64,000 nucleotides of DNA from Paenibacillus sp. (lineage in GTDB: Bacteria; Bacillota; Bacilli; Paenibacillales; Paenibacillaceae), in assembly GCA_017512705.1 (NCBI GenBank), contig JAFWEX010000150.1, positions 248,001 through 312,000 on the forward strand, in the 5' to 3' direction. How positions within the stretch are numbered: position 1 is the stretch's first letter; the number at the start of each line of letters is the position of its first letter. The translations under genes and the position numbers were made by a program. The notes under the pieces are model-generated. The model was not told the origin of the DNA, did not search any database, and was given only the letters and a program-made list of their open reading frames with translations. Shown here one piece after another: positions 63,470-64,000 of the stretch.

Positions 63470-64000
63470 TGTACAAGATCAGAAGCAAGCTGTCTCGATT
63501 GAAGACCACCCTCAAGCTCGTGAAGGGGAAGCACGTATCCCGGTTATGGAGGTTTTTGGTCCGACGGTTCAAGGCGAAGGCATGGTGATCGGGCAAAAAA
63601 CGATGTTTGTGCGCACCGCGGGCTGCGATTATCGCTGCTCCTGGTGCGACTCGGCCTTTACCTGGGACGGCAGTGGCAAGGACCAGATTCGTATGCTGAC
63701 GCCGGAGGCGGTATGGGATGAACTGCGCCGCTTGGGCGGCACGCGTTTCTCCCATGTAACCCTATCCGGCGGCAACCCCGCCCTGCTGGCTTCGCTGGGC
63801 GGGCTGGTTGCCCTGTTGCGGGAGAACGGCGTCCGCACCGCGGTCGAGACGCAGGGCTCACGCTGGCAATCATGGCTGGCGGACATTGACGAAGTCACGG
63901 TCTCGCCCAAGCCACCCAGCTCGGGCATGGACACCGACTGGGCCGTGCTGGACGATGTGATCGGCCGCCTGGCTGCTGGCCCGGCGGATCGAAGCCACAG
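63462..64000 (+). CDS. queE: 7-carboxy-7-deazaguanine synthase (radical SAM), partial
   Basis: The first 179 codons are visible before the window ends. The radical SAM motif is CDYRCSWC (CX3CX2C), preceded by IPVMEVFGPTVQGEGMVIG, the QueE signature. LSGGNPAL and VETQGS are further conserved motifs. The base composition rises sharply in GC within this gene compared with its neighbours. It makes the 7-deazaguanine ring from the QueD product. Confidence 0.96.
   Translation, partial: MSSVQDQKQAVSIEDHPQAREGEARIPVMEVFGPTVQGEGMVIGQKTMFVRTAGCDYRCSWCDSAFTWDGSGKDQIRMLTPEAVWDELRRLGGTRFSHVTLSGGNPALLASLGGLVALLRENGVRTAVETQGSRWQSWLADIDEVTVSPKPPSSGMDTDWAVLDDVIGRLAAGPADRSH

Overview
The window looks like a chromosomal segment of a Paenibacillus-type Bacillota. 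The support is the gene families (YhgE/YhgD-like pair, YwqCDE-like exopolysaccharide proteins, SleB-type hydrolase, KapD-like exonuclease, PBSX-type tail genes), strong AGGAGG ribosome sites, many GTG/TTG starts, T-box and CIRCE regulation, and mid-range GC. No rRNA, tRNA, CRISPR array or intact insertion sequence was seen.

Layout. 1-4100 (minus): exopolysaccharide block of PHP-type tyrosine phosphatase, Wzz co-polymerase, BY-kinase, GalU and the start of an initiating sugar transferase, headed by an unrecognised small protein. 4434-13600: an XRE regulator, an unannotated 50-aa protein, the glutamate synthase large subunit, and a YhgE/Pip membrane protein with its TetR regulator; the last two share operator-like half-sites. 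14001-24000: GT28 lipid glycosyltransferase, SleB-like hydrolase, ThpR, a hydroxyacid dehydrogenase, an RNA methyltransferase, a chemoreceptor, a flavin monooxygenase and a dGTPase. 24306-30511: htpG behind a perfect CIRCE element, then a peptide importer (binding protein plus two permeases, no ATPase).

31342-44686 (minus) is the main accessory feature. It is one dense array of PBSX-like contractile tail genes: tail completion, small YkzM-like protein, sheath, tube, assembly chaperone with a -1 frameshift extension, short tape measure, LysM hub protein, baseplate XkdQ/R/S/T/U-like proteins, fibre, accessory fibre, holin and GH25 lysozyme. Terminase, portal, capsid, integrase and replication genes are absent. 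This fits an R-type tailocin (phage-tail-like bacteriocin) better than a prophage. A plausible control set lies about 8 kb upstream at 52743-54532: an ArpU-family late activator, an XRE repressor and an ImmA/IrrE protease, around an intergenic region with palindromes. Host-like genes lie between (DUF4127, an unknown helical protein, two VOC proteins, an FMN reductase and a YhcYZ/AirSR-like two-component system). DUF4127 is bracketed by two copies of an unexplained structured 150-165 bp element.

54533-64000: proS under a T-box, a KapD-like exonuclease, a WYL regulator, an orphan protein resembling the part that follows a VWA domain, a second unannotated small protein (56 aa), a coiled-coil membrane protein with an AIM24-family partner, and the queC-queD-queE genes behind a leader that carries preQ1-I riboswitch pieces in an unusual spacing. 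Two GAAC-ATAY-GTTC palindromes resemble DinR/LexA boxes.
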